A stretch of 64,000 nt of DNA from Acidobacteriota bacterium (GCA_028875575.1 JAPPDF010000035.1:22862-86861), one strand, 5' to 3'. Shown: positions 34,132 through 43,669, numbered from the stretch's first letter. Translations and numbers: made by a program. Notes: generated from the sequence alone by a model not told the origin.

Positions 34132-35454
34132 TCAGCCCGCCTTCCTCTCCACCTTGTGCTTCAATACCACCGGAGTGCCCACAAACCCGAAGCGCTCTCT
34201 GATCCGGTTGACCAGGTATCGTTGAACGGAGGGGTGAAGCGGCGATTTCCGAGCCGTGAAGAGTACAAAAGTCGGCGGAGAATCGTGCACCTGGGTCATG
34301 TATCGCACCCTGACCTGCCGGCTGAATGGCACAGCCGTGTCCCGAAGGGCCTCGCGTTGCAGGAACGCATTCAACTCCCCCGTTCCGATCCGGGTACGCC
34401 GCGCCTTGAAGACCTGATCAATCAGCGAGATCAGCTTGGGGACGCGCTGGCCGGTGGCGGCCGAAACGAACACCATGGGAGCGTAGGCCAGGAACCGCAC
34501 TTTGGAGCGCACCCGTTTCTCAAAAGCCACCATGGTACCACTGTCTTTCTTCATCAGGTCCCATTTGTTGACGACCAGAATGGCGGAGGCTCCAACCTCC
34601 TGCACGTATCCCGCGATGGCGGAATCCAGCGACGAGGGAGCCTCGGTGGCGTCCATCATGACCAGGGCCACGTCGGCACGCTGCACGCTCTTGCGAGCCA
34701 TCATGACGCTTAACTTTTCGGCCTGAAGAAATGTCTGACGCTTCTTGCGGATTCCGGCCGTGTCCATGAACCGATAGACCTTGCCGTTGCGTGTGGCTCG
34801 GGAATCGATGGTATCGCGTGTGGTTCCTGGAATCGGGGACACGATGGTGCGGTCTTCTCCCAGGATGCGATTCAGCAGCGTCGATTTGCCCACGTTGGGT
34901 TTGCCCACGATAGCCACCCGAATCTCGCCGGGCGGCAAGCGCTTGGAGCGGCTGCCCCTGGGGAGGTATTTGACCACTTCGTCCAGAAGGTCGCCTACGT
35001 TCAAGCCGTGGGCCGCCGACACAGGGATGACCTCTTCCAGACCCAACTCGGAGAATTCCGAGGCATGAATTGCCTGGCCGGCGCTGTCGCACTTGTTCAC
35101 GGCCACCACCACCGACTTGGAGCATTCGATCAACAGCTTTCCCAGGGATTGGTCGAGGGGAGTGAGCCCGGCGCGCCCGTCCACCACCAGCACCAGAACC
35201 TGTGCCTTCCGGATGGCGGTCTCGGCTTGCTCGAAAATGAATCCCGGCATCGGATCCCGGTCGCCGGGGATCATGCCTCCGGTGTCGATGATCTCGAACT
35301 GGCGTCCGCCCCACTCGGCCCGGGCATTCACCCGGTCCCGAGTCATTCCGGGCTCATTGCCCACCAGGGAACGCCTCTGCCTGCAGATTCTGTTGAACAG
35401 GGTGGACTTGCCGACGTTGGGGCGGCCGATAATGGCGACGGTGGGCTGGCTCAA
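34132..35454 (-). CDS. der: Ribosome-assembly GTPase Der (EngA)
   Basis: 440 residues, normal length. Two tandem G domains: first GRPNVGKS at 10-17 with DTGG and NKCD, second GKPNVGKS with DTAG and NKWD. A KH-like C-terminal domain follows (RTRIGTGELNAFLQ to VRYMTQVHDSPPTFVLF). Der is essential for maturation of the 50S subunit. It is convergent with nothing nearby; the methyltransferase gene starts on the other strand 170 bases away. Confidence 0.95.
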   Translation of the reverse strand: MSQPTVAIIGRPNVGKSTLFNRICRQRRSLVGNEPGMTRDRVNARAEWGGRQFEIIDTGGMIPGDRDPMPGFIFEQAETAIRKAQVLVLVVDGRAGLTPLDQSLGKLLIECSKSVVVAVNKCDSAGQAIHASEFSELGLEEVIPVSAAHGLNVGDLLDEVVKYLPRGSRSKRLPPGEIRVAIVGKPNVGKSTLLNRILGEDRTIVSPIPGTTRDTIDSRATRNGKVYRFMDTAGIRKKRQTFLQAEKLSVMMARKSVQRADVALVMMDATEAPSSLDSAIAGYVQEVGASAILVVNKWDLMKKDSGTMVAFEKRVRSKVRFLAYAPMVFVSAATGQRVPKLISLIDQVFKARRTRIGTGELNAFLQREALRDTAVPFSRQVRVRYMTQVHDSPPTFVLFTARKSPLHPSVQRYLVNRIRERFGFVGTPVVLKHKVERKAG

Positions 35455-35624
35455 GGGAACTGCCTTCGGAAGATCTCCGGATTTGCCTCAGTATACCCCA
35501 TTAATAGGGATGCGACCCGTCTCGGAGATCGACTACAATCCCGCTGATAGGAGCGGGGCAGGGTGCCCTGGTCCGCGGTTGGAATGCCTCGCGTCCCCTC
35601 TCGGAACACTGGAAGACAACGATT

Positions 35625-36173
35625 GTGAGCCGAAAGAGCCTTGACATCGGTTGCGGCCGCTTCAAGCTTCCCGGAAGCATCGGCCTGGACGTGGTGCCGC
35701 TGGAAGGGGTGGACGTGGTCCACGATCTGGACCGGTTCCCCTATCCCTTTCCCTCCGATTCTTTCGATCACGTTCGGATGTCTCACGTGGTGGAACACAT
35801 CCAGTCCATCGTTCGCACCATGGAGGAAGTGCATCGCATTGCCCGCCCCGGCGCCCTGGTGGAAGTGGTCACGCCCCACTACACCGACACCTCCTCCTGG
35901 CAGGATCCCTCCCACCGCTGGCACCTCAACAGCCGCTCCTTCGAGCACTTCGAAGAGGCATCCCGGACCAACTACTATTCGAAGGCCCGCTTTACCGTGG
36001 AATATTCCGAGGTCAAGCTGCTCAAGCTCTACCGCTACCTGGGCTTCGAGTTCCTGGTCAATCTGCAGAATCGCAGTCCCCGCTTCCGTTTCCTGAGAAA
36101 GTTCTGGGAACAGTACCTCTGTACCCTGATCCGCGGAAAAGTCATGTCCTTCCGACTGCGGGTGCTGAAGTAG
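35625..36173 (+). CDS. Class I SAM-dependent methyltransferase (type 11)
   Basis: 182 residues from GTG at 35625. Motif I is SLDIGCGRFKLPGSIGLDV, motif II VDVVHDLDRFPYPFP, then SFDHVRMSHVVEHI and RIARPGALVEVVTPHY. Substrate unknown; relatives occur in surface polysaccharide gene sets. queC follows after 28 bases in the same direction, so a shared transcript is likely. A -10-like TACAAT is at 35534-35539. Confidence 0.82.
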   Translation: MSRKSLDIGCGRFKLPGSIGLDVVPLEGVDVVHDLDRFPYPFPSDSFDHVRMSHVVEHIQSIVRTMEEVHRIARPGALVEVVTPHYTDTSSWQDPSHRWHLNSRSFEHFEEASRTNYYSKARFTVEYSEVKLLKLYRYLGFEFLVNLQNRSPRFRFLRKFWEQYLCTLIRGKVMSFRLRVLK

Positions 36174-36201
36174 CCGGTCCGAGTTCCCAACGGGCCCAAC
36201 C

Positions 36202-36876
36202 ATGAAGAAAGAACTGGCAGTGGTACTGGTGAGCGGGGGCATGGACAGTTGCGTCTGCGCGGCCATGGCCCTGCAGCAGCACGAAGTGGCCTTCCTCCAC
36301 GTCTCCTACGGGCAGCGTACCGCCCGGCAGGAGTTGAGAGCCTTTCATCGAATCGCTGAATATTACGGGACAGAGAGAACGCTGGTGTGCGAGCTGTCCC
36401 ACCTGGGCCGGATCGGAGGGTCCAGCTTGACCGACACCGGCATGGAGGTCGAAGAGCCCGACCTGGAGCGCCGGGAGATTCCCAGCAGCTATGTGCCCTT
36501 TCGCAACGCCCACTTTCTCTCCATTGCGACCTCCTGGGGCGAGGTGCTGGGCGCCCGCTCCATATTCATCGGGGCCGTCTTCGAGGACAGCTCGGGATAC
36601 CCGGACTGCCGCCCCGAGTACTATCGGGCCTTCAACCGCCTGATTGAGGCTGGGACCCGCCCCGAGACCCGCCTGGAGATCCTGACACCGGTCATCCGGA
36701 TGAAAAAGTGTGAGATCGTAGCCGCCGGACAGAGGCTGGGCGCTCCCCTCCACGTGACCTGGTCCTGTTATCGGGACGGGGACATCGCCTGCGGGCGTTG
36801 CGACAGTTGCGCCCTGCGGAGGAGAGGATTTCGGGAAGCCGGCGTGGAGGACCCGACCCCCTATCTTCAAGCCTAG
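36202..36876 (+). CDS. queC: 7-cyano-7-deazaguanine synthase QueC
   Basis: 224 residues. The ATP-pyrophosphatase loop is SGGMDS at 11-16. The zinc cysteines are C189, C197, C200 and C203 (CYRDGDIACGRCDSC). QueC converts carboxy-deazaguanine to preQ0, a precursor of queuosine in tRNA or of deazapurine-modified DNA. None of queD, queE, queF or DNA-modification genes lies in this window. Confidence 0.9.
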   Translation: MKKELAVVLVSGGMDSCVCAAMALQQHEVAFLHVSYGQRTARQELRAFHRIAEYYGTERTLVCELSHLGRIGGSSLTDTGMEVEEPDLERREIPSSYVPFRNAHFLSIATSWGEVLGARSIFIGAVFEDSSGYPDCRPEYYRAFNRLIEAGTRPETRLEILTPVIRMKKCEIVAAGQRLGAPLHVTWSCYRDGDIACGRCDSCALRRRGFREAGVEDPTPYLQA

Positions 36877-36937
36877 AAAATCTAGCCCCAGGGAACACTT
36901 TTGCGGTAGAGTTCATCCAAAAGGGGAAAGCCTGGGT

Positions 36938-37185
36938 TAGCCCGCATGTCTCACCAGGTCGCTGAAAACACATCGGAACGCCGTTGACATTCAATACTTG
37001 ATCGAACCGATTGTGACTGCTTGCGACTACAAACGGCGCTGGGCGTGCCCTGGCTGGTTCTTTTCCCGTCAGCCCGCATATGCTCCCTCGACCATAGAAA
37101 CCGCTACGCTCTTCGGTCGCGAGCACGCGCTGAGGGGAAAATTTCCTGCGCCATCATCACGCCCCCTGTTGAGACATGCGGGCTA
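36938..37185. mobile_element. 248-base element bounded by 16-base inverted repeats (MITE-like)
   Basis: TAGCCCGCATGTCTCA at 36938-36953 is repeated as its exact reverse complement at 37170-37185. The 216 bases between have no convincing gene, but contain another AGCCCGCAT at 37072-37080. It lies in the 338-base gap between queC and the TPR gene. This looks like a small non-autonomous element; no target-site duplication could be confirmed. Confidence 0.5.
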
Positions 37186-37214
37186 GCAGGCAGAATCCGT
37201 TGCTGGAGGTTTCC

Positions 37215-38282
37215 ATGAACACAAAGATACGCGCCCTTCCGACCTTGGCTATCCTGGCCGTGGCATCCCTGTTGTTGCCGGCTACCCTGTCGGCGCAGAG
37301 CTCCCTCTCCGGAGAGGTCATCGGCGAGGACGGCAAGCCCCTGGAAGGGGCCGTGATTTCCCTCGGCCGAGCCAAGGTCGAAAAGAACTACCAAGTCAAG
37401 ACCGACAAGCAGGGGCGCTATTTTATCGGGGGACTTTACCCGGCCTTCTACAGGGTGACCCTGGCCATCGACGGCCAGCCGGTAGCCAATTACCAGGAGT
37501 TCCGGATCAAGCTGGGAAACGAGAACACATTGGACTTCGACCTGGCCGAAATCAGAAAGCAGGCCCTGGCCCAGTTGAGCGACGAGGAAAGAGAGGCCAT
37601 GGAGCAGGAGCGCAAACGCAGGGAAGCCGCCGAAAAGAAGTTCACCAGCATGAAGTCGGCCTTCGACGAGGGGCGGAAGCTATTCATGGCCAAGAACTAC
37701 GAGGGGGCCTCGGTGGCTTTTAGGAGGGCCTCGGAAATCGATCCCAAACAGCATGTGGCTCACGGCAACCTGGCCATTTCGTACCAGAGGCTGAGGAAGT
37801 ACGATCAGGCAATCGAGGCCTACAAGAACGCCCTTGCCGCTCTGGCCGACAGACCCGATCCCCTGTCGGAGTCGGAGTACTACTTCAATTTAGGCCTTGT
37901 CTACGGTAACAAGGGAGATGCGGACCTGGCGGTGGAAGCCATGGGAAAGGCGGCCGAACTCGACCCCGGCAGGGCCGGACAGGCCTTTTACAACCTCGGC
38001 GTGGTGCTGAGCAACAGCGGCAAGAACGCGGAGGCCCTGGAGTCATTCAAGAAGGCCGTGGAAGCCGATCCGAAACACGCCAACGCCCACTATCAGATCG
38101 GAATGGGCCTGGTAGCCACGGCCACATTCACTCCTGACGGCAAGACGATTCCCGCGCCGGGCACCGTCGAGGCCTTCGAGAATTACTTGCTCTATGAGCC
38201 CGAGGGGAGGTTTGCCGCACAGGCCAAGGCCATGATCCAAACCCTCTCGGCCAGCGTGCAAACGGAATTCAGCGAGGAATGA
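37215..38282 (+). CDS. Secreted TPR protein with N-terminal carboxypeptidase-regulatory-like domain
   Basis: 355 residues from ATG at 37215 with GGAGGT upstream. A signal peptide (1-27, ends SAQ) is followed by a beta-sandwich (SLSGEVIGEDGKPLEGAVISL to DFDL, about 30-112), a charged helix (EEREAMEQERKRREAAEKK) and four or five TPR units (for example HVAHGNLAISYQRLRKYDQAIEAYKNAL). Such proteins are common in Acidobacteriota, where they probably assemble envelope complexes. No catalytic motif. Confidence 0.85.
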   Translation: MNTKIRALPTLAILAVASLLLPATLSAQSSLSGEVIGEDGKPLEGAVISLGRAKVEKNYQVKTDKQGRYFIGGLYPAFYRVTLAIDGQPVANYQEFRIKLGNENTLDFDLAEIRKQALAQLSDEEREAMEQERKRREAAEKKFTSMKSAFDEGRKLFMAKNYEGASVAFRRASEIDPKQHVAHGNLAISYQRLRKYDQAIEAYKNALAALADRPDPLSESEYYFNLGLVYGNKGDADLAVEAMGKAAELDPGRAGQAFYNLGVVLSNSGKNAEALESFKKAVEADPKHANAHYQIGMGLVATATFTPDGKTIPAPGTVEAFENYLLYEPEGRFAAQAKAMIQTLSASVQTEFSEE

Positions 38283-38312
38283 TGAATATACAGGCGAGGG
38301 TGAAACCGGGTC

Positions 38313-39122
38313 TCAGGTTTCCTTGAACTCCACTCCGTCCACCACCCAGTCCAAGCTGCCTCTATGTAGGATCAAGGAGGCTTCCAACCTTTCGAACCCG
38401 GTCTCGCCGCTGGCCGCCAGATAGATGGTGGTCCCCATGGTCATGCGATCGGGTTCGGTCTGAACCAGCGAAGTAACCTCAAAGGCGACATAGGCCGGAT
38501 CTTCCGAGCCCAGCAGGTATTCGCTCATCACCCCCTGATTGTGGAAGCGGCTCTGAAAGCCCTGGGTCAGCAGTTGGCTGGCCGCTTGGACGTTTCGGTC
38601 GATCAGGTGCCTCATGAATCGCTTGGCCACCATCATGGCGAACTTGGCCCGCTTCTCGCTGGCTACGTTGAAGGGCATGATGGGACGACGGGGATCGGAC
38701 CGCAGAAACTTGATATCTTCGGCCAGCCATTCTCCCCTGATCTTGACGAACCGGATCTGTTCGTTGACCCGGCTGCTCACCTGGTTGTTGAGGTCGACCC
38801 AGGTGCTTTCCACCGAGACCTGGAACTTGTCCTTGCCCACTGGGAATATGGCGGCAGGACTGAAGTTGAAGGCGGCGATCCGCCCGCTGCGTACCCGGAT
38901 GGAGAGACGTTTGCCGCGAAGATAGCGCTTCTCCAACCCGGCCGTCATGAGTTTGCGGGCCTCGACGTTGTGCCGTAGCGTTCTGGCGGCCATGAAAGCC
39001 TTCACCACCCCTACCTTCGAGGTGTCAGGCGAACCTTGGGGCAGTGCCGGAACAGCAGACACCCAGGCCAAAGCAATCCCTAGACCAACCAAGCCATGGA
39101 CACCGGAGATTCTCGCCTTCAA
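38313..39122 (-). CDS. Secreted protein of unknown function
   Basis: 269 residues from TTG at 39122, chosen because AGGAGG sits five bases upstream and a signal peptide follows (GVHGLVGLGIALAWVSAVPA). Two related halves are visible: VVKAFMAARTLRHNVEARKLMTAGLEKRY and MVAKRFMRHLIDRNVQAASQLLTQGFQSRF, each followed by beta strands and a V(E)F/W pattern, suggesting two NTF2-like or SnoaL-like domains. No catalytic motif is recognised. Convergent with the TPR gene. Confidence 0.7.
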   Translation of the reverse strand: MKARISGVHGLVGLGIALAWVSAVPALPQGSPDTSKVGVVKAFMAARTLRHNVEARKLMTAGLEKRYLRGKRLSIRVRSGRIAAFNFSPAAIFPVGKDKFQVSVESTWVDLNNQVSSRVNEQIRFVKIRGEWLAEDIKFLRSDPRRPIMPFNVASEKRAKFAMMVAKRFMRHLIDRNVQAASQLLTQGFQSRFHNQGVMSEYLLGSEDPAYVAFEVTSLVQTEPDRMTMGTTIYLAASGETGFERLEASLILHRGSLDWVVDGVEFKET

Positions 39123-39292
39123 GGCTTCCTCCTCGCGAACTGAGGGGCTACGGATCCTGTCCGAAATCCTAGTGTACCCCGAATAGCGGCCGGATTCATC
39201 TCCCCGTGGTTCTTTTCGGGTGGCGGGGCGGGAGAATGGAGGTATCCATTTGAGGCTGCAACCAGCCGGCCCATCCCACGCAGCCCCCCCAA

Positions 39293-39390
39293 TGTAGGGG
39301 CAATCCTTGTGGTTGCCCGGTGATTCCGGTTCGCCCGGCAATAGCCAAATTGCGCATCCACCAAGGGCACCCACAAGGGTTGCCCCTACA
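39293..39390. repeat. 98-base imperfect palindrome with 26-base arms
   Basis: The arm at 39293-39318 begins TGTAGGGGCAA, runs through CCTTGTGG and ends TGCCC; the arm at 39365-39390 is its reverse complement with 24 of 26 matches. Between them are 46 bases. Repeats starting TGTAGGGGC are widespread in intergenic DNA of several phyla and behave like palindromic MITEs. It lies in a 420-base gap (39123-39542) that otherwise holds only the cysE promoter. Confidence 0.7.
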
Positions 39391-39444
39391 ATTTCACATG
39401 GAATTCGGTAGCGTGGGATAGTCCTGCGCGACTGGCCGGCCGAA

Positions 39445-39473
39445 TTGACGTCGAGCGGGTTTTTCGCTTAAAT
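39445..39473 (+). promoter_or_regulatory. Likely sigma-70 promoter of cysE
   Basis: TTGACG at 39445-39450, 17-base spacer, TTAAAT at 39468-39473 (four of six to TATAAT). It lies 70 bases before the cysE ATG. Confidence 0.5.
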
Positions 39474-39542
39474 ACATGATTTGAACTCCAGCGGTCCAGG
39501 GAGCAAGTGGGAATCCTTGCCGTCCTGCATCCGGAACCGAAC

Positions 39543-40364
39543 ATGAACCTGCTCAAACAAGAGGCGGTCGGCAGCGACACGGTCTGGCGCGATATCCGTG
39601 AAGACGTCTCGCTCGAGGCTGCCAGGGAACCCATCCTGGCCAGCTTTCTGCATTCCACTGTGCTCAACCACCAGAGCCTGGAGGACACGCTCAGCTTTCA
39701 TCTTGCCGCCAAGCTGACCAGTCCCAGCCTGTCTCCCATGATGATTCGCGACGTCATCGACGAGGCGCTGGCCGACAGCGCTTCCATTCGAGCCGCGGTT
39801 CGGGAGGATCTGAAGGCCTTCCGCGACAGAGACCCCGCCTGCAACAGCTATGCCGAGCCTCTGCTCTACTACAAGGGGTTCCATGCACTCCAGTCCTACC
39901 GCGTGGCCCACTGGCTGTGGACGCAGGAGCGCCATCAGCTGGCGCTGCTGCTCCAGAACCGGATTTCGGAAGTCTTCGGGGTCGACATTCATCCGGCCGC
40001 CCGCATCGGCAAGGGGGTCTTCATCGATCATGGCACGGGCGTGGTCATCGGCGAGACGGCCGTGGTCGAAGACATGGTCTCCATGCTGCACGCGGTAACG
40101 CTGGGCGGAACGGGCAAGGAGAGCGGAGACCGCCACCCCAAGGTCCATCGTGGAGTGTTGATCGGGGCCGGCGCCAAGATCCTGGGGAACGTCCACGTGG
40201 GTGAGGGCGCCAAAGTCGGAGCCGGCAGCGTGGTCCTGACCGATGTTCCACCCCACTGCACCGTCACCGGGGTTCCGGCCAAGGTGGTGGGATGCCCCGA
40301 CGTGGATGAGCCGGCGGTCGAGATGGACCACCAGATTCCCGAGGAGGCCGACCTTCTTCCCTGA
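39543..40364 (+). CDS. cysE: Serine O-acetyltransferase CysE
   Basis: 273 residues from ATG at 39543; a GTG at 39507 is less likely. The N-terminal helical domain (VWRDIREDVSLEAAREPILASFLHSTVLNH) and the left-handed beta-helix (VDIHPAARIGKGVFIDHGTGVVIGE, then GAGAKILGNVHVGEGAKVGAGSVVL) match E. coli CysE closely. Catalytic His is in IDHGTG. It makes O-acetylserine, the first step to cysteine. The DUF1080 gene follows after 21 bases. Confidence 0.95.
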   Translation: MNLLKQEAVGSDTVWRDIREDVSLEAAREPILASFLHSTVLNHQSLEDTLSFHLAAKLTSPSLSPMMIRDVIDEALADSASIRAAVREDLKAFRDRDPACNSYAEPLLYYKGFHALQSYRVAHWLWTQERHQLALLLQNRISEVFGVDIHPAARIGKGVFIDHGTGVVIGETAVVEDMVSMLHAVTLGGTGKESGDRHPKVHRGVLIGAGAKILGNVHVGEGAKVGAGSVVLTDVPPHCTVTGVPAKVVGCPDVDEPAVEMDHQIPEEADLLP

Positions 40365-40385
40365 AGCATCCGGCGAAAATCCACC

Positions 40386-41048
40386 ATGAAACGTACGGTC
40401 CTTGTCCTCCTGATGGTCAGCTGGCTCGCCTGCGGTCGTTCATCGGCTCCGGAGCCCGGCTTCATGCCGTTGTTTGACGGCAAGTCTCTTCAGGGTTGGC
40501 AGTCGGTAGCGAAGGTGGGTGAGGGCTACCTGGTGGAGGACGGGGTGTTGATCTGTCCCGCCGAGGGTGGGGGCAACCTCTTCACCGAGCGGGAGTTTGC
40601 GGACTTTGTGCTGCGCTTCGAGTTTCGCCTGCAGGAAGGCTCCAACAACGGCGTCGGAATCCGGTCCCCATTGGTTGGGGATGCCGCCTATCAGGGATTG
40701 GAAATCCAGGTCCTCGACAACCACTCACCCCGTTACAAGGACAAGCTCCGCCCGACCCAGTATCACGGATCGGTCTATGACCTGGCTCCGGCCAAGCGGG
40801 GTTTTCTGAAACCGACCGGAGAGTGGAACCAGGAGGAGATCCGCGCTGTGGGCCGCCAGATCAAGGTGACGCTCAACGGCACCGTCATCGTCGACTTCGA
40901 CCTGGATTCGGTGACCGACCCCGAGGTCCTGGAGAAACACCCCGGAGTGGCCCGGAGCAGCGGACATATCGGCTTCCTGGGGCACGGGACCAAGGTCGAG
41001 TTCCGCAACATACGAGTCAGGGAAATTCGCCGGGAGTCTCGACTGTAG
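40386..41048 (+). CDS. DUF1080 lipoprotein (3-keto-disaccharide-hydrolase fold)
   Basis: 220 residues. Lipoprotein signal with C16 in SWLAC. The concanavalin-like fold of DUF1080 follows: FMPLFDGKSLQGWQ, then FADFVLRFEFRLQEGSNNGVGIR, LEIQVLDN, and GHIGFLGHGTKVEFRNIRVREI. Some members hydrolyse 3-keto sugars, others only bind glycans. It could share the cysE transcript but has no functional tie to it. The 299 bases after it contain no gene I recognise. Confidence 0.82.
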   Translation: MKRTVLVLLMVSWLACGRSSAPEPGFMPLFDGKSLQGWQSVAKVGEGYLVEDGVLICPAEGGGNLFTEREFADFVLRFEFRLQEGSNNGVGIRSPLVGDAAYQGLEIQVLDNHSPRYKDKLRPTQYHGSVYDLAPAKRGFLKPTGEWNQEEIRAVGRQIKVTLNGTVIVDFDLDSVTDPEVLEKHPGVARSSGHIGFLGHGTKVEFRNIRVREIRRESRL

Positions 41049-41347
41049 GAGGCTGCCGGCCCAGCGCGAGCCTCCTGGTCGGCGGCTATTCCACTTGGGC
41101 ATGTTTCATCCGCGCAGGCTCCCATGACTTACCTGAAACAAACGCCGCAACTCAGGCGGCCGCAGCTTGTGGAACCAGTTTAAAGCCAAGAGATTTAGCA
41201 GCATCTGTAAGGCCCGCGAGGCGGCGTTGCCGGACTGATTTGAATTACTCCTGTTGCAACCCGTTTGAGCCGCCCGGCACCGCGGGTTCCGTCTGATCTC
41301 CTCCCCGGTGGCCGGTCTCAAGCCCAACGACCTGAAAGAGTCCCCCA

Positions 41348-42130
41348 TTGTCTTCCCTCGCCAAAGCTCCGGAACGCTTTCTGGGGCGGGTCGAATACTA
41401 TCGAAAGTATCGCCCGGGATACCCCGAGGGTCTGGTCGAATGGCTCAGGGAACTGTCCGCCCTGAAATCTGCCCACCGCATCGCCGACATCGGTTCCGGA
41501 ACAGGGCTTTTGGCTGAGCTCTTCCTGCGGCACGGCTACCCGGTCTTGGGTGTCGAGCCCAATCCAGAGATGCGGCAGACAGCCGAGGCCCACCTGGAGC
41601 GCTACCTCCGCTTCCGGAGCATCGATGGGCGCGCTGAAGCCACCACCCTCGCGAGCCGGTCGGTGGATCTCATCGTCGCCGGCCAGGCCTTTCACTGGTT
41701 CCGGATCGAGCGAGCCCGAGAGGAGTTCCGGCGCATCTCCAACCCCCCTGCCTTTACTGTGCTGGTCTGGAACCAGCGAAGGACCGAGAGCACGGGGTTC
41801 CTGAGGGCCTACGAAGAGTTGCTGCTGCGCCACGGCACCGACTACGCCCGGGTTCGCCACCAGAACATCGGCCAGACCCAACTGCAGTCTTTCTTCGGCT
41901 CGCAAGCGTTTCACCGGAAAATTCTGGCTAACTCTCAGGTTTTCGACCGGGAGGGTCTCATCGGCCGCACGCTTTCCTGCTCCTTTGTGCCGTTACCCGG
42001 ACATCCCGGTCACCGGCCCCTGATGCGGGCGCTGGACCGGATATTCGAGGAGTGGCAGGTCGAAGGAAGGATCGCCTTCCAATACGACACGCTGGTCTAT
42101 GCCGGCAGTCTGCATCCTCCCGGGTCGTGA
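41348..42130 (+). CDS. Class I SAM-dependent methyltransferase
   Basis: 260 residues starting at TTG 41348. Motif I is IADIGSGTGLLAELFL; then VLGVEPNPEMR and AEATTLASRSVDLIVAGQAFHWF, with the QAFHWF string typical of a COG0500 subgroup acting on small molecules. Substrate unknown. No ATG fits the conserved N-terminal FLGRVEYYRKYRPGYP. The bioA gene follows after about 155 bases. Confidence 0.8.
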   Translation: MSSLAKAPERFLGRVEYYRKYRPGYPEGLVEWLRELSALKSAHRIADIGSGTGLLAELFLRHGYPVLGVEPNPEMRQTAEAHLERYLRFRSIDGRAEATTLASRSVDLIVAGQAFHWFRIERAREEFRRISNPPAFTVLVWNQRRTESTGFLRAYEELLLRHGTDYARVRHQNIGQTQLQSFFGSQAFHRKILANSQVFDREGLIGRTLSCSFVPLPGHPGHRPLMRALDRIFEEWQVEGRIAFQYDTLVYAGSLHPPGS

Positions 42131-42286
42131 CCCGGCCGGCCCCAGGGGAATCGCGCCGGGTATAGAATTTTCGGGGACGGCACCTGGTGACGCCCCGGGA
42201 GCACCCGGCAGCCTCCGCTGCCAAGTGAAACCGGCAAAGGCTACGGAAGTAATCCCCCTCTCTCGGGTGACCCGCATCTTCATCCC

Positions 42287-43669
42287 ATGACCGACTCGCC
42301 ACCCATGGATCGGACTGAAACGGATCTCGAAAAGCTGGACAAGCAGACCCTTTGGCACCCCTTCACTCAAATGAAGGAGTGGATGGAGTCCCCTCAACTC
42401 GTGATCGAGCGGGGCCGGGGAGTCTACTTGTACGACACCCGGGGACGGAAGTATCTGGACGGAGTCTCTTCGCTTTGGGCCAACATCCACGGCCACTCCC
42501 ACCCACACATCGTGCGGGCCATCCGCCGCCAACTGGATCGCCTGGACCACAGCACCCTGCTGGGACTGACCAACGTTCCCGCGGTGCAACTGGCTCGGAA
42601 GCTGGTCGAGCTCACGCCCCCGAACCTGACCCGGGTCTTCTTTTCCGACGACGGGGCCACGGCCGTGGAGATCGCCCTCAAGATGTCTTTCCAGTACTGG
42701 AGAAACCAGGGCCGGCAATGGGATTCCAAGAAGAAGTTCGTGGCCTTCTCAAATGCCTACCACGGGGACACCCTGGGATCGGTGAGCGTGGGCGGCGTCC
42801 GGCTCTTCCACGAGATTTTTCGCCCCCTGCTGTTCCCCACCATCAAGGTGGCTTACCCCTATTGCCACCGCTACCCCCCGGGAAAACCGCCGCCGCACCG
42901 TGAGAGCGATCATCTCAGCGAGGTCGAGCAGGTGCTGCGGAACCGCCATCGCGAGATCTGCGGCCTGGTGGTGGAGCCCATGATTCAGGGGGCGGGCGGA
43001 ATGGTGCCCATGCCGGAAGGCTTCATGAGAGGGCTGGCCGAACTGACGCGTCGCTTCGGAGTGCACCTGATCCTGGATGAAGTGGCTACCGGATTCGGTA
43101 GAACGGGCAGATTCCTGGCCCTGGAACACGAGGGCATCCAGCCGGATTTTGTGGCACTGGCCAAGGGAATCACCGGCGGAACGCTACCGTTGGCAGCCAC
43201 CTTGACCAGCGAGAACATCTTCGAGTCCTTTCTGGGGGAGTACGAGGAGTTCAAGTCCTTCTTTCACGGACATACCTACACGGGGAATCCGCTGGCCTGC
43301 GCGGCGGCCTTGGCCAACCTGGAGGTCTTCAGCAAGGAGAAGACCTTGCAGAAGTTACAGAGAAAGATCGGCTATCTGACCAGGGCACTGCGGCGCATGT
43401 GGGAGCTGCCCTGCGTCGGGGACGTCCGGCAACTGGGGTTCATGGTGGGAATCGAGCTGGTCCGGGACCGCGGCAGCAGGAAGCCCTTTCCGGTGGGACA
43501 CCGCATGGGCCATCGGGTGGTCTTGCAGGCCCGGCAGCGAGGCGTCCTCCTGAGACCCCTCGGCGACACCGTTGTGCTGATGCCCCCGCTTTCGATCACC
43601 CGGCCCCAATTGAAAACGCTGGTGGAGGTTACCTACAATAGCATTGAGGCTGCTTGGGAAGAGGAGTGA
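42287..43669 (+). CDS. bioA: Adenosylmethionine-8-amino-7-oxononanoate aminotransferase BioA
   Basis: 460 residues (ATG at 42305 is an alternative). Family features: DKQTLWHPFTQM at 18-29, substrate segment SLWANIHGHSHP, cofactor loop SDDGATAVEIA at 120-130, DEVATGFGRTG at 264-274 and PLP lysine K293 in LAKGITGG. It makes 7,8-diaminopelargonate in biotin synthesis using SAM as amino donor. No other bio genes are adjacent. A -10-like TAGAAT lies at 42163-42168. Confidence 0.92.
   Translation: MTDSPPMDRTETDLEKLDKQTLWHPFTQMKEWMESPQLVIERGRGVYLYDTRGRKYLDGVSSLWANIHGHSHPHIVRAIRRQLDRLDHSTLLGLTNVPAVQLARKLVELTPPNLTRVFFSDDGATAVEIALKMSFQYWRNQGRQWDSKKKFVAFSNAYHGDTLGSVSVGGVRLFHEIFRPLLFPTIKVAYPYCHRYPPGKPPPHRESDHLSEVEQVLRNRHREICGLVVEPMIQGAGGMVPMPEGFMRGLAELTRRFGVHLILDEVATGFGRTGRFLALEHEGIQPDFVALAKGITGGTLPLAATLTSENIFESFLGEYEEFKSFFHGHTYTGNPLACAAALANLEVFSKEKTLQKLQRKIGYLTRALRRMWELPCVGDVRQLGFMVGIELVRDRGSRKPFPVGHRMGHRVVLQARQRGVLLRPLGDTVVLMPPLSITRPQLKTLVEVTYNSIEAAWEEE

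Noticed and set aside
41106..41348. Possible transposase remnant on the minus strand
   Set aside because: The short frame (LLNLLALNWFHKLRPPEL) only vaguely recalls a transposase end; no inverted repeats or catalytic residues support it.
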